From assembly GCF_003443655.1 (NCBI RefSeq), contig NZ_CP031942.1, positions 1 to 42,943 of the forward strand: DNA of 42,943 nt. The letters run 5' to 3'. Numbering within the stretch: the stretch's first letter is position 1; each line of letters starts with the position of its first letter. The notes under the pieces were generated by a model that was not told the origin of the DNA, ran no database searches, and saw nothing but the letters and a program-made list of their open reading frames with translations. The stretch is from Nostoc sphaeroides. GTDB lineage: Bacteria > Cyanobacteriota > Cyanobacteriia > Cyanobacteriales > Nostocaceae. A program made the position numbers and the translations under genes. Positions 31,862 through 40,953 of the stretch are shown here, in pieces.

Positions 31862-33184
31862 ATGGGTACAAGACGCGAGAAATTAGCTAAGTGGGTCAAG
31901 TCCTTGTCTACTGTACAGAAAATACTTATAGGTATGATTGTTGCGTTTGTGGCGATCGCTATTCTTTATCAATTTGAGTGGAGTGGTTTTGGTAAAGACG
32001 AAAACAAATCAGAGACTACAAAGGTATTATTAAATCCGAGAACCGGAGAAAAAACAGAATTCACCGAAAAAACGACAAGTTATCAATCCGCCAAAACATT
32101 GTGGGATTGGTTAGGTTTAGCAGGTACAATCGCTATTCCGTTTGCACTGTTTTACTTTGAGAGAAGCGAACAGAGACGTTCTGAAAAACGCTCTCAAGAA
32201 TTGGAAGAACAAACTAAACGTGAGAAAGAAATTGCTGAAGAACAAACTAAACGTGAGAAAGAAATTGCTGAAGAACTAACTAAACATGAGAAAAAAATTG
32301 CTGATAACAATTTGAACGAGCAGGTTCTAGAAACTTATATTGACAAAATGTCGGAACTGTTAATTGATAAAAATCTAAAAGCATTGATTGATAAAGAGTT
32401 AAATGCAGCGGTTGATATAGCGCGTGCCAGAACGTTATCGGTGCTACGGAGGCTGGCTCAAGATACAGAGCGACTAAATAGTGTTTTTGAATTTTTATCA
32501 GATGCAGAACTCATAGAGTACCCGATTTTAAGAGGAGCCAACTTTAAAGGTGTCAACCTCAGTTCTGTCAACATCTGCAATGCTAACCTCACCCGTGCCA
32601 ACCTCATAGACGCGATCCTCATCCTAGCCGACCTCACCCGTGCCAACCTCATAGACGCCGACCTCACAAATACCAACCTCACATACGCCGAACTAGGTTG
32701 TGCCGACCTCACAAATGCCAACCTCACCCGCGCAAACCTTACAAATGCCGACCTCACCCTTGCCAACCTTAAAAATGCCCGACTTATAGATGCTAACTTC
32801 GAGGGTGCTTATCTTATCGGTGCAGACCTAACAGGTGCTGACTTCAAGGGTGCGAACCTTAAAGACGCCACACTCTCAATAAACAATCTTCCAGATGTTT
32901 CCACTCCCCCTGACATGACTGTTTCAGGCAAATTCGGTCGTGCGATTGGTCGTGCAATCGCTAATAGCATAGGTGTCGATGACACAGCATTAACAGCCTT
33001 AATAGGTATTAATAAAAGTGCCAATCTCTTAGGTGCAAATCCCTCAGGTGCAAATCTCTCAGGTGCAAAAAACCTTACTCCTGATCAAGTTAAGAAAGCA
33101 AAAAATTGGGAACTAGCAAAATATGACGAAAAATTTCGTGTCAAGCTTGGTTTACCGCCAGATTACACTTCGAGCAGGTTATAA
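31862..33184 (+). CDS. Membrane-anchored pentapeptide-repeat protein
   Basis: A 440-residue protein. Membrane segment 1 (ILIGMIVAFVAIAILYQF) is near residue 22 and a second (LGLAGTIAIPFALFYF) near 84. A charged coiled coil contains 11-residue repeats (EEQTKREKEIA, three near-copies at 33-bp period) and is followed by about 25 pentapeptide units A(D/N)Lxx (for example LTRANLIDADLTNTNL) forming a right-handed beta-helix. The last 100 residues hold a second short stretch of pentapeptides and LTPDQVKKAKNWE. Cyanobacterial proteins of this layout are common; the function is unknown. Probably co-transcribed with the truncated gene at 33217. Confidence 0.88.
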   Translation: MGTRREKLAKWVKSLSTVQKILIGMIVAFVAIAILYQFEWSGFGKDENKSETTKVLLNPRTGEKTEFTEKTTSYQSAKTLWDWLGLAGTIAIPFALFYFERSEQRRSEKRSQELEEQTKREKEIAEEQTKREKEIAEELTKHEKKIADNNLNEQVLETYIDKMSELLIDKNLKALIDKELNAAVDIARARTLSVLRRLAQDTERLNSVFEFLSDAELIEYPILRGANFKGVNLSSVNICNANLTRANLIDAILILADLTRANLIDADLTNTNLTYAELGCADLTNANLTRANLTNADLTLANLKNARLIDANFEGAYLIGADLTGADFKGANLKDATLSINNLPDVSTPPDMTVSGKFGRAIGRAIANSIGVDDTALTALIGINKSANLLGANPSGANLSGAKNLTPDQVKKAKNWELAKYDEKFRVKLGLPPDYTSSRL

Positions 33185-33216
33185 AAGTAAAATTGTAGAA
33201 GTTCAACGCAAGGAAA

Positions 33217-33375
33217 ATGACCGACACTCCCTTCCCCAACCGACTAGACCGTATTGAGCAAATAATCTTGGGCGTCGCTGAACGACAAGCTAACACGCAA
33301 GCGCAACTAGATGTAGCGAACTGCAAACATAAACGCTTCAAACCGCAAACAAGGCGATTGTCGTTGGAAGGATAA
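33217..33375 (+). pseudogene. Small coiled-coil protein gene truncated by MITE copy B
   Basis: Starts MTDTPFPNRLDRIEQIILGV AERQ with AAGGA upstream. This LDRIEQ start is typical of small cyanobacterial coiled-coil proteins, which usually run to 80-130 residues. Here the frame enters the MITE left end at 33359 and stops at 33375 after 52 codons, the last six being MITE-derived. Confidence 0.6.
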
Positions 33376-33674
33376 TATTGCCGTTTTGGCACGCTTATGC
33401 TTCCAATTGACTTCGGCAACCTGATGCTTCCAATACCTCAAATCCTTGCAGGCTCTATATTATAGTTCAATACATTTCAATGCATTAACCTAAAAATGAA
33501 GTTTTGAAGTACCTTGTTTTGGCAAGTTTATCGTTCCATTTTTAGTTTTCGGCAATGTTATGGTTCCGATTGTTTAATTAGGGTTGCGATCGCTAAACGG
33601 AAAAATCAATATTACAGCCTCAGTCACGGCAATGTTATAGTTCCAGTTCTGGCAATATTATCCTTCCACCGACA
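33359..33674. mobile_element. MITE with Tn7/Tn5053-type ends (copy B)
   Basis: 316 bp. The left end is TGTCGTTGGAAGGATAATAT and the right end the inverse of TGTCGGTGGAAGGATAATAT. Internal GGCAATRTTAT repeats and a shared internal sequence (ATTACAGCC near both right ends) align it with copy A (6783-7157). The flanks GCGAT and TTAAG differ, so no target duplication: it is either old or recombined. It truncated the gene at 33217. Confidence 0.8.
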
Positions 33675-33793
33675 TTAAGCTTAAAAGCCTTATTCGCTAA
33701 GGGCTTTTCCAATAACGAAGGTCATTGACGCTCTGCTGATCATCGAGTCATTACTCAACGATCAAATAAGGTTTTGTGATTTTACCCCCTGCA

Positions 33794-34250
33794 TGACCAA
33801 ATTTTGAACCATAACGTGACCAAAACTTAACGTAATTTCAAGCTTTTGAGCCAATCAACAACTTAACTTTATGAATCAAATTATGTCCGCGTGTTTTACT
33901 TGTGTTCCATAATACGACCAAAAGTTTTATTTTTAGACTTGGTAAAAAATGCCGAGCAAGACACACTAATTTAGTCGAAAATTTTAAACTTTCGGTCAAA
34001 ATATGATTCAAAATGTCCATGATATGGTTCAAAAATATGTTTAGTCGAAAATTCAGTGATTAAGCGATCGCCCGATACTTGGTTTTAAAAGCTCTCGATC
34101 AAGAACACGTACTTCAGGAACTATAAAACCCACGTTGCTTCCTGGAATTAAGTTTTGACGTTTTTGGACTCCATTTATAACTTTGAAGTATATGTGGTTC
34201 TAGTGCGGAGTGAAGCGTATCGTGTCCGTTTGGTCAAAATATGGTTCAAA
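33794..34250. repeat. Iteron-like repeats near the primase-helicase gene
   Basis: A motif with two conserved blocks, TGAACCATA and TGACCAAAA, spaced by 2-4 bases, occurs at 33802-33825 and 33903-33923 (forward) and at 33994-34013, 34015-34034 and 34229-34250 (reverse), plus a half site at 33794. The region is AT-rich, non-coding and next to the replication genes, consistent with a plasmid origin or copy-control array. TTTAGTCGAAAATT also occurs twice here. Confidence 0.6.
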
Positions 34251-34704
34251 TCACAGGTTTTAAGCTTCTAAAAATGCTTGTATTACTCATGTAATATCTC
34301 TTAACCCGGTTTTTTGCACGAATGCTACTCATACCCCTAACTGAAAAGCTCCCGCGATGCGGTTGCTCTCTGCGTGGAAAGTGAATTGCCTTTGGATAAA
34401 CAACCAAACGCTGATTATGGTTGCCAGTATTTTCTATTTCCTTCTTGAGAGCGTTTAATACATTCCATTGTCGCTTCGAGTAGTAAAGTGGGTATTCATA
34501 GCTACCGATAGTAACAGTGCTTTGTCCATCAGTAGTAAAGTTGACATCCCCAGTAATTACTCCAACAGCTTGAAATATTGCTGCTGTCGATTCAATTTCT
34601 GTTGATGTTGACGTATCAACATTTACTTGCTCTTGATCCGATGGGGTTTCAACTGTCGGTACTGCTTGGGTTGACTCCGACGAAGTAAATTCAGCAGATG
34701 CCAT
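34246..34704 (-). CDS. Hypothetical protein downstream of the primase-helicase
   Basis: A 152-residue protein. The N-terminal 40 residues are Ser/Thr/Glu-rich and probably disordered. The core (AIFQAVGVITGDVNFTTDGQ, then IGSYEYPLYYSKRQWNVLNA) suggests a small beta-barrel or OB-like fold, followed by a basic C-terminus. No family recognised with certainty. It is on the same strand as the primase-helicase and 108 bases after it, so it may be a replication accessory such as a single-strand-binding factor (inference only). Confidence 0.6.
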   Translation of the reverse strand: MASAEFTSSESTQAVPTVETPSDQEQVNVDTSTSTEIESTAAIFQAVGVITGDVNFTTDGQSTVTIGSYEYPLYYSKRQWNVLNALKKEIENTGNHNQRLVVYPKAIHFPRREQPHRGSFSVRGMSSIRAKNRVKRYYMSNTSIFRSLKPVI

Positions 34705-34812
34705 GATTATTGTTAATAGGGGAGAAATCGCGGTCTAATTCAATCTTAATTGTCTACAAGCGATGGATCTGAACCGACAAGCCTCGACACGAAGCTCCTA
34801 TTATTAGTTGCC

Positions 34813-37800
34813 CTAAGTATCCAAAAACTCCAGTTCGCTAACATCAATGAGATTTAATCCACCCGCCGCAGCACCAGGACGCAACAGTGAAGGAGCAGTG
34901 AGCGGCTCTCCAGTGAGGGCAGAAACCAAAAGCACTTTATCACTACCACAGGAAACCCAAGAAATAAGATAAACTTCGCCGCTTGAAATTAGCTTCACAC
35001 GATCTCCTCTAACGGGTTGGCGGGTGGTGACGGATGCTGATGGAGCCGGTGACGGATTGGTGACGGATTGGTGATGGTTTGGGGAAATGGATGGTAATGC
35101 AAGTGGTGTATGGGTTATAGCTATCTCAGGTGATGGTTGTGACGGAGGTGATGGAGTTTTGCCCAAACTTTCTACAAAATCTGTTTTCTCATCGCCCAAA
35201 CTTTCACTCTTCAAAAAATTAGATGGATGATTATTTACCTCATTTACAAAAAGATTTTTCTGTAAATGTCCATCACATCCGTCACCATAAGGCTTTGAGT
35301 CCATCACCATATCCATAACCTTGTCCGTCACACCTCCATCACCAGCTTGATTGGAAGTGATTGAAGATTCGGAAGGGAACGGAGCCTCATCGAAAGTACC
35401 TCTTAACCGGATACCGTAAAAATGACTGCCAGTTCTGGTTTTTTCCTGCTTAACATCAGACCATCCCAGCACATGATTTAAGACTTGCAGTAAGTCTGGG
35501 GTGAAATTGGGTAGGCTCTTGCCTTGTTGCCCAGAATTTTGGCAGTAGTGATGGTATGAGCCAAACAGTGTGCTGATTTCGGGGCGGTAGCTGCTGCTTT
35601 GCCACTCGTTTTTGTTGGAGCCGACTTTGACCACTCCTTTTGGATCTCGCACGATATGCCGTTCCACCCAAGCCGCGATGGAGTCAGTCATCTGCGCCAT
35701 TTCCCAGTAAGCGAGATCATAGCCAGTAGAGTTTTTTCCATTGAGAGTGTTAATTATTTCACTCTCTGGAATGGTAAGTAGGTACTGGGTGAAGGCTCCC
35801 ATCTCTGGGTAGAGCTTTTCTCTGAGGTGAGTATCTACAATTGGTGGACAGTAATTCATATTTACTACAATCAACCGCCTTTTGAGCCATCTGCCGACCC
35901 CAGAGCCTTGGAGCGCCGCATAATTGGAAGTAATTAAAACTGTGGCGGACAATCTGACATCACAAGCTTTTTTATAAACTTCCTTGGCTTTGGTGCTTCC
36001 TCCCCCCGTGAGGGTTTTGAAAGTTTGCAAACCGCCATTGACCTTATCTTGATCCTCAAAAATGACTGAGCGTTTATTGAGTATGTCTACCAGGAAATTA
36101 GGATTATCCAAGTTTTCAATTTTGCCACTCCAAGTATTCTCTGAGCCGACTAACGCCGTCAGGATATCCGAGTAAATGCCTTTACCATTGCCGCCATTGC
36201 CCCAGAGGTAAAGAATTTTTTGGAGATGAGACATACCTCTGAGTGTGGCAGCTGCAAAACAGATGAGGGTTTGTATTTTTTGGGAGTCGCCCTCCGTTAC
36301 TTCCTGGAACCAACCGCGAATCGTTGGCCAATCTCGAAGAGAGGGATTATCAAAGCGATGGGGTAGTGTCCAGGTTAAATAATTACCGGGTGAGTGTTTC
36401 TCAAACTTTCCAGTAGCCAGCACCAGTACGCCATCTAGGAATGGAACGATGCCTGTTCTTTGGGGCCACGTTTCAACAGTTAGCCGTCGCGCCATGAATT
36501 TGCGAATATTGACTATATAGCTATCAGTGCCATAGCCAACAATGGAACGGGCATCTAATATTCCCTGAATCATTGTTTCGATCATGTGGTCATCCTGGGA
36601 TTTCCACAATCCCGAATCGTCACCTAGATAGTACTTCCATTCCTTGTATTCGTTGCAGTACTTGAGGCGCTCTCGGTAATCTTCTGCTAATTCAAATGCC
36701 AGTATGTCAGCCGGGATAAGTTTTGACTTCGACTGATAAGACTTTGACTGATGAGACTTGGACTCAACGGCATCTTTGCCGTGGGTCAATTCTCTGATTT
36801 GCTGATTTAGTGCCGCGATTAGATTATCCGCACTCATGCGAGTTTTCAAAATATTTAACTCTACAATAGTGCCGTAGAGTTGAGCAAGTTGTTCGAGTTG
36901 TTCAAAACTATTCACCTCGTGTACCGCCCCAATGCCCAGCATTTTGGTGATTATGGCAAGACATAGCGCTAAATTATAGCTTTGGGCCCAAAGCGTTGAA
37001 CCGTTTGGTGTCAGCAACAAGTCATCAATCCCTTTGCCTAGTGACTCGTCCCAGGTGGGGCGCGATACGGTGGAGCCTACTTTTTGCGCCGAATAAGACA
37101 GTGCATCAATCCCCTTGTTTACAGATGCTACGACCGAGGGATTAGAATCCATGTCATAGGCAACTAACAAGGTTCTAGGGCGATTCATGATTCGCTGTAA
37201 GCTGGGCTTGAATCGCTTGGTCTTTTTATCTACCCCACAGGTCGCGCCGTAGTTGGTGGTGGCGGGGTATCCCTGACAGATTAGACTAAAGAGTTTTTCC
37301 CCGCCTTCGGTCGTAATTAGAGGTAACTCGGAATTGGCTAACCATTCATAGAAATCCACATCATCAGGGATACTGCCTTTCTCAAGTCCCATCTGTTGCT
37401 CAATGAGCCTTCTAATAGTGGGGACGACGCGAGGATAGAAGCACTGATCTCCATTCTTAGATGGAGCCAGCCGTTTGTAAGGTTTTGTGCCATCATCGTT
37501 TGGTAGACTCAAAATTGAATGCCAGACGCTACCATCTGCATTCAGCATCAGCGCAGCATACACAACGCCGGAATATGGTTTTTTCCACCTTAAAGCCTCG
37601 GCTATCCGGCATGGTGAGTCTGTAAACTCAATCATCGCGTCAAACTGCTCTGCACAAAGTCGGTCACGCCCAAACTTCTGCTTAATAAAATCTTTGAAAG
37701 CGTCAAATGAAATCCAATGCTGTTTAACGCTCTCGTTAGTCCAGATTTGCTCAACACTATTGGGCTGTGTCGCCTGATTCCTGGGTTCAGATAATAGTGG

Positions 37801-37878
37801 GGCTAAAGTCAGTTGATCTAGATGTCCACGAACATCATTTGTAGCAGTAGTACTAGAACCGTTAAAGGTGGCTACCAT
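34813..37878 (-). CDS. Plasmid primase-helicase (DUF3854 plus D5-type SF3 helicase)
   Basis: A 1021-residue protein. Residues 90-320 match the DUF3854 TOPRIM-like region (TTEGGEKLFSLICQGYPATT, RTLLVAYDMDSNP, then DDLLL). Residues 390-720 hold the phage/plasmid D5 N-terminal and superfamily 3 helicase domains: Walker A LYLWGNGGNGKGIYSDIL, Walker B SVIFEDQD and motif C VLITSNYAAL. The C-terminal 150 residues are Ser/Pro-rich with an SH3-like end (GDRVKLISSGEVYLISWV). This type of protein is the large replication protein of many cyanobacterial plasmids. AAGGATT precedes the ATG. Intact. Confidence 0.92.
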   Translation of the reverse strand: MVATFNGSSTTATNDVRGHLDQLTLAPLLSEPRNQATQPNSVEQIWTNESVKQHWISFDAFKDFIKQKFGRDRLCAEQFDAMIEFTDSPCRIAEALRWKKPYSGVVYAALMLNADGSVWHSILSLPNDDGTKPYKRLAPSKNGDQCFYPRVVPTIRRLIEQQMGLEKGSIPDDVDFYEWLANSELPLITTEGGEKLFSLICQGYPATTNYGATCGVDKKTKRFKPSLQRIMNRPRTLLVAYDMDSNPSVVASVNKGIDALSYSAQKVGSTVSRPTWDESLGKGIDDLLLTPNGSTLWAQSYNLALCLAIITKMLGIGAVHEVNSFEQLEQLAQLYGTIVELNILKTRMSADNLIAALNQQIRELTHGKDAVESKSHQSKSYQSKSKLIPADILAFELAEDYRERLKYCNEYKEWKYYLGDDSGLWKSQDDHMIETMIQGILDARSIVGYGTDSYIVNIRKFMARRLTVETWPQRTGIVPFLDGVLVLATGKFEKHSPGNYLTWTLPHRFDNPSLRDWPTIRGWFQEVTEGDSQKIQTLICFAAATLRGMSHLQKILYLWGNGGNGKGIYSDILTALVGSENTWSGKIENLDNPNFLVDILNKRSVIFEDQDKVNGGLQTFKTLTGGGSTKAKEVYKKACDVRLSATVLITSNYAALQGSGVGRWLKRRLIVVNMNYCPPIVDTHLREKLYPEMGAFTQYLLTIPESEIINTLNGKNSTGYDLAYWEMAQMTDSIAAWVERHIVRDPKGVVKVGSNKNEWQSSSYRPEISTLFGSYHHYCQNSGQQGKSLPNFTPDLLQVLNHVLGWSDVKQEKTRTGSHFYGIRLRGTFDEAPFPSESSITSNQAGDGGVTDKVMDMVMDSKPYGDGCDGHLQKNLFVNEVNNHPSNFLKSESLGDEKTDFVESLGKTPSPPSQPSPEIAITHTPLALPSISPNHHQSVTNPSPAPSASVTTRQPVRGDRVKLISSGEVYLISWVSCGSDKVLLVSALTGEPLTAPSLLRPGAAAGGLNLIDVSELEFLDT

Positions 37879-38416
37879 TGGCTAATCCTTATGAGGTAAA
37901 GTGTGTGGGCTTTACCTCCCCTGAAGATTTACCAAGACTTTAATTAAATTTCTCTATAACCCGTTGTAGGAAGTCATCGGAACTGATAACATTAAGTTAT
38001 AAATAAATTTAATCGAAAACATTGAGGGTGTCTTCTAAGACTGTTAAACAACTTGCTGAACACAAGTTGAGTCTTGGGGAGGCATTCTTTTCTTATGTAT
38101 ATCTGGTGACATGACACTTAGAAAAGATGGACTAAGGGTATAGTCTTATTACATAGTAAATTATCTCAGGCAAAAAAAAATAATAAATATCTCAGCTTTA
38201 TAAAATAAAACAATTTATCTATTTTTCTCAAACTAAGACACAGCAAAGCTTTTATAAGTTTTCAATTAGTATTAAAAACCAAATAAATACCTCACACTAA
38301 TAGTATTAGTGTGACTAAGAATAATTCAATTTGTTGATGCTGCTTCAAAAAGACATTAATCTAAAATTTTGACTGACTTAATACCTTGGCTGCATTTTGT
38401 CACTAACAGCCATCTT
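37879..38416. other. AT-rich intergenic region upstream of the primase-helicase
   Basis: About 540 bases, strongly AT-rich at 38150-38340, with no ORF. It contains a perfect palindrome (38292-38314). It is a plausible promoter/origin region. Confidence 0.5.
38292..38314. promoter_or_regulatory. Perfect 23-bp palindrome (operator-like)
   Basis: TCACACTAATA-G-TATTAGTGTGA: 11-bp exact arms about one central base. No T-run, so not a terminator. Its symmetry suits a dimeric repressor such as the adjacent RHH protein (38598-38789). Confidence 0.6.
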
Positions 38417-38605
38417 TTAGCCTCTGGCTCTAGCGCGGGTATGATTCTCCAGTTGAAAACATCTGCCCAAGTTTCGACCCCGTGAGCGGGGAGCAAAACT
38501 GACAACAAGATCCTTGAACCGTACCCAATCGCGATCGCTGATAGCTGTCAAAACCGGGAGAAGCCAGGGGAGTGATTTTAAATCAACGGCAGATGGGTTA
38601 ATCAT
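38417..38605 (-). CDS. Small hypothetical protein following the RHH gene
   Basis: 62 residues from ATG 38605, overlapping the end of the RHH gene by 8 bases. MINPSAVDLKSLPWLLPVLT and RDWVRFKDLVVSFAPRSRGR read like a real protein, and the basic C-terminus ends in RARARG. No domain is recognised. Translational coupling supports it. Confidence 0.45.
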   Translation of the reverse strand: MINPSAVDLKSLPWLLPVLTAISDRDWVRFKDLVVSFAPRSRGRNLGRCFQLENHTRARARG

Positions 38606-38789
38606 TTGATTTGTTTTTAGCGATCGCATCTGGAGACACAGATTCTTTCCAGTTGGCAAGGGCGGCAACAACTACCCCTTCAACTAAATTCGAGACAGTT
38701 CTTCGCTCGGATTTGGCCCACGCTTCTAAATCCGATTTTGTTTCATGTTCGCAAGTAAACATTACTTTAGCCTTTTTTGTTACTCCCAT
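38598..38789 (-). CDS. RHH (CopG-like) DNA-binding protein
   Basis: 63 residues from ATG 38789 (MGVTKKAKVMFTCEHETKSD); a TTG at 38804 adds five residues but is less likely. The beta strand AKVMFTCE, helix KSDLEAWAKSERR, turn TVSN and helix LVEGVVVAAL fit the ribbon-helix-helix fold of CopG/ParD-type repressors. It lies between the primase-helicase promoter region and the divergent 39019 operon, and may regulate copy number or its own operon. Confidence 0.75.
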   Translation of the reverse strand: MGVTKKAKVMFTCEHETKSDLEAWAKSERRTVSNLVEGVVVAALANWKESVSPDAIAKNKSND

Positions 38790-38859
38790 TTCTACTCTCT
38801 TCAACAGCTTACTGAATCTTTACTCAACTATATCCTTTAAGACTCTGACTCTGTAAGCT

Positions 38860-39018
38860 TTTTTAGTTTAACAGAGTTGAAGCTTAAATGTTTTAGTTGA
38901 CAGCTTCAGTAGCTATCATCTACCATAGCACTCATAAGCAAGGCAGAAACGCCAACGGCAGACAAGATACACGTATTCTTGGCGACTTCAGCCTGCAAAT
39001 TTATTTTGAGGAGAATTT
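38860..39018. promoter_or_regulatory. Divergent promoter region for the RHH and partition operons
   Basis: About 160 non-coding bases between divergent genes. GAGGAG before 39019 is the ribosome-binding site of the rightward operon. No clear operator was seen. Confidence 0.45.
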
Positions 39019-39276
39019 ATGCGAGTAACAATCAGGCAATCTCTACACCCATTTATTAGCAATAAAGCGCAGGAATTAGGCATTAATGACCATGCTGAGG
39101 TAGTTAACTTCCTTTTACTCCAGATTTTGCTTTCATTCGATGCTGTCACAGGCTCCCACAAGGGGGAGCCAAGATACTCAGTAGTGTTTCACAGAACGTT
39201 TCATGAAACAGTTTCAACGGTTGCATCAATGTTTCAGCCTCACAACAACCGTGAAACGCTACTTACACGAGCCTGA
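39019..39276 (+). CDS. RHH-like protein at the head of the partition operon, paralogue of the 28573 gene
   Basis: An 85-residue protein. The first 36 residues (MRVTIRQSLHPFISNKAQEL, then EVVNFLLLQI) match the 28573 product and suggest a ribbon-helix-helix domain. The C-terminal 45 residues are encoded by sequence packed with GTTTCA/TGAAAC motifs, so that part may be shaped by DNA function. GAGGAG lies 8 bases before the ATG. It sits 87 bases upstream of parM. Confidence 0.7.
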   Translation: MRVTIRQSLHPFISNKAQELGINDHAEVVNFLLLQILLSFDAVTGSHKGEPRYSVVFHRTFHETVSTVASMFQPHNNRETLLTRA

Positions 39277-39300
39277 AACATGAAACATGAAACATGAAAC
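39186..39300. promoter_or_regulatory. parC-like cluster of ten GTTTCA/TGAAAC motifs
   Basis: Hexamer starts: 39186, 39198, 39204, 39211, 39231, 39252, 39274, 39281, 39288 and 39295. The last four are tandem at a 7-bp period and two form the palindrome GTTTCATGAAAC. The cluster ends 63 bases before the parM ATG, the location of centromere/operator repeats in type II (ParMRC) partition loci. Confidence 0.7.
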
Positions 39301-39363
39301 GTTAGTTGATAACGACTACTTTTCCTTGTGACAGTGACGATAAAAAGTTGAGAGTTTTACGAT

Positions 39364-40548
39364 ATGTCAAGACCTAAAAAACAACCAACATGCTTTAGCA
39401 CGAACGTACCCAACGTAAACGAGGCTGAAACCATAACAGAGAAAGCATCAATGCCATCAAAAAAGGTAATTCATTTGATGCTAGATGCTGGGCGCTCCAG
39501 TATTAAATATCAGGCTTTTGTTAATAACTCTACTGGCACAACACCAGTGATGAAGACTGAATCTTTGGTGTGTTGTGTGCCATCAGTACCCTTTGGAGAA
39601 TTAGGAGCTTTCAGCCTAAGCCGAGGCAAAGATGAAAACAACAAAGATGTTGTAGAGCATTGGGTTGTAGGTTCCTCAGCTAGATTGCAAGGCAAGGAGT
39701 ACATAGCGATGAGTGATTCCGAGAATCACAAAGTACACTACTTCCCCATTCTTGCACTAGGCGCGATCGCCTCCTTGCCAAATCTACTTGAGTTGTCCAC
39801 GGGCACGAGCGCCAAGCGTAGAACCTTGCATATTCGTTTATCAACCCTCTCCCTAGCTTCCCCATTAGAACTAAAAAAAGCCATTGAACAATGCAAGTGG
39901 ATTGCAGTAGATGGTGTTAGATACCGCCTGTGCTTCTCAAAACTTGGCTTTCTGGGATTTCCAGAGGGATATGGCGCATCACTTTGGGCAAGCGAACGCT
40001 TTGACGATAAACAGTTCCATACTTTTGATATTGGATATGGTACAGCCACAATCAGCGAATACAGCAATCAAGGCTTATTACCAAAACGGGTAACTTGTAG
40101 TCCCAATGGTGGCGGTGGCGTTGCCACACTCATCAAAGAATTCTCGAGAGCTTTGAGCAACACCGATTCTTCTAAAATGATTCGCCCCTCCCAACTGCGC
40201 GAGATTTTGGAAACTGCAACCGTTGGTGATAACGGCATCAGTGCGATTGCACCTGATGGCGAAGACATTGGGACTGAGTTAGAGAACGCGATTCATTCAT
40301 GGATTAAAGATTCTCCCTTGGCTTATGCCCTAGATGACATATCCGTGAAAGCCAGACGCAGCAAAGTAACTTTGTGTGGCGGTGCGTTTGCGATCGCGCC
40401 TGTGCAGATGTTGATTAAAGAAAGATTACTTAAAGGGAGCATTCCAGAAAGTAATTTGTTAATCCCAGAAAATCCGGGAACCGTTGCTTTATCAGAAATG
40501 AAAAAACTTTACTTAGGAGAAACGACCGATGTTAAACAAGCGGCTTAA
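39364..40548 (+). CDS. parM: ParM/Alp-type actin-like ATPase (plasmid segregation)
   Basis: A 394-residue protein. Actin-fold landmarks: phosphate-1 loop LMLDAGRSSIKYQAF (Asp41), phosphate-2 loop TFDIGYGTATISEY (about 220-233) and adenosine loop VTLCGGAFAIAPV (about 337-349). These proteins polymerise to push plasmid copies apart, with ParR linking filament to centromere. The ATG at 39364 has no strong ribosome-binding site; an internal ATG at 39451 (MPSKKVIHLM) follows GAGAAAG and would remove a non-conserved leader. The downstream ParR-like gene overlaps it by 20 bases. Confidence 0.88.
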   Translation: MSRPKKQPTCFSTNVPNVNEAETITEKASMPSKKVIHLMLDAGRSSIKYQAFVNNSTGTTPVMKTESLVCCVPSVPFGELGAFSLSRGKDENNKDVVEHWVVGSSARLQGKEYIAMSDSENHKVHYFPILALGAIASLPNLLELSTGTSAKRRTLHIRLSTLSLASPLELKKAIEQCKWIAVDGVRYRLCFSKLGFLGFPEGYGASLWASERFDDKQFHTFDIGYGTATISEYSNQGLLPKRVTCSPNGGGGVATLIKEFSRALSNTDSSKMIRPSQLREILETATVGDNGISAIAPDGEDIGTELENAIHSWIKDSPLAYALDDISVKARRSKVTLCGGAFAIAPVQMLIKERLLKGSIPESNLLIPENPGTVALSEMKKLYLGETTDVKQAA

Positions 40549-40723
40549 TTACAACGTTCCTCAAGACTTGACTCCAGCCATCAGAATGCTTGCAGAAATG
40601 GATGGCACGACCCCCGCTTACTGGCTGAGAAAAGCTCTAGAGAAATTAGTTTCGGAAAGATTCTCTGTCAATAACAATCATCAAATCAACTTAGGGGATT
40701 TAGAGGCGATAAGAGGTGAATAA
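40529..40723 (+). CDS. parR: ParR-like RHH adaptor protein
   Basis: A 64-residue protein. LNYNVPQDLTPAIRMLAEMD then TPAYWLRKALEKLVSERF fits a ribbon-helix-helix domain. Overlapping the end of parM, it has the position and size expected for ParR, which binds the centromere and caps ParM filaments. Assignment is by position and fold pattern. Confidence 0.75.
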   Translation: MLNKRLNYNVPQDLTPAIRMLAEMDGTTPAYWLRKALEKLVSERFSVNNNHQINLGDLEAIRGE

Positions 40724-40724
40724 T

Positions 40725-40949
40725 ATGATGACTAGCAATGTTAGCACAGAAGAAATAGTAATCATTCTGGCTGGTGTTGAGCAAACTTTAAGGTTGATTC
40801 AAGCTACTCCTGAATATAGGAGACTGCAAACATCGAAGTATTTTACTACATCAAACGACTTGGTTTTGAATGATGCCATTCAATCAATATCTGAAGTTTT
40901 AGATGGCATTGAAAAAGTACAACTCGCTAACAGTTCTGATGAGTATTAA
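40725..40949 (+). CDS. Small helical protein, relative of the 28738 gene's N-terminus
   Basis: 74 residues from ATG 40725 (a GTG at 40716 overlaps parR and is an alternative). EEIVIILAGVEQTLRLIQAT, then YRRLQ and LVLNDAIQSISEVLDGI. It resembles the first part of the 28738 product but lacks the membrane segments. Function unknown. It is followed by a hairpin. Confidence 0.6.
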   Translation: MMTSNVSTEEIVIILAGVEQTLRLIQATPEYRRLQTSKYFTTSNDLVLNDAIQSISEVLDGIEKVQLANSSDEY

Positions 40950-40953
40950 TTGT

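Noticed and set aside
32458..32766. 102-codon reverse ORF with RLARVRSA repeats
   Set aside because: It is the antisense frame of the pentapeptide repeats.
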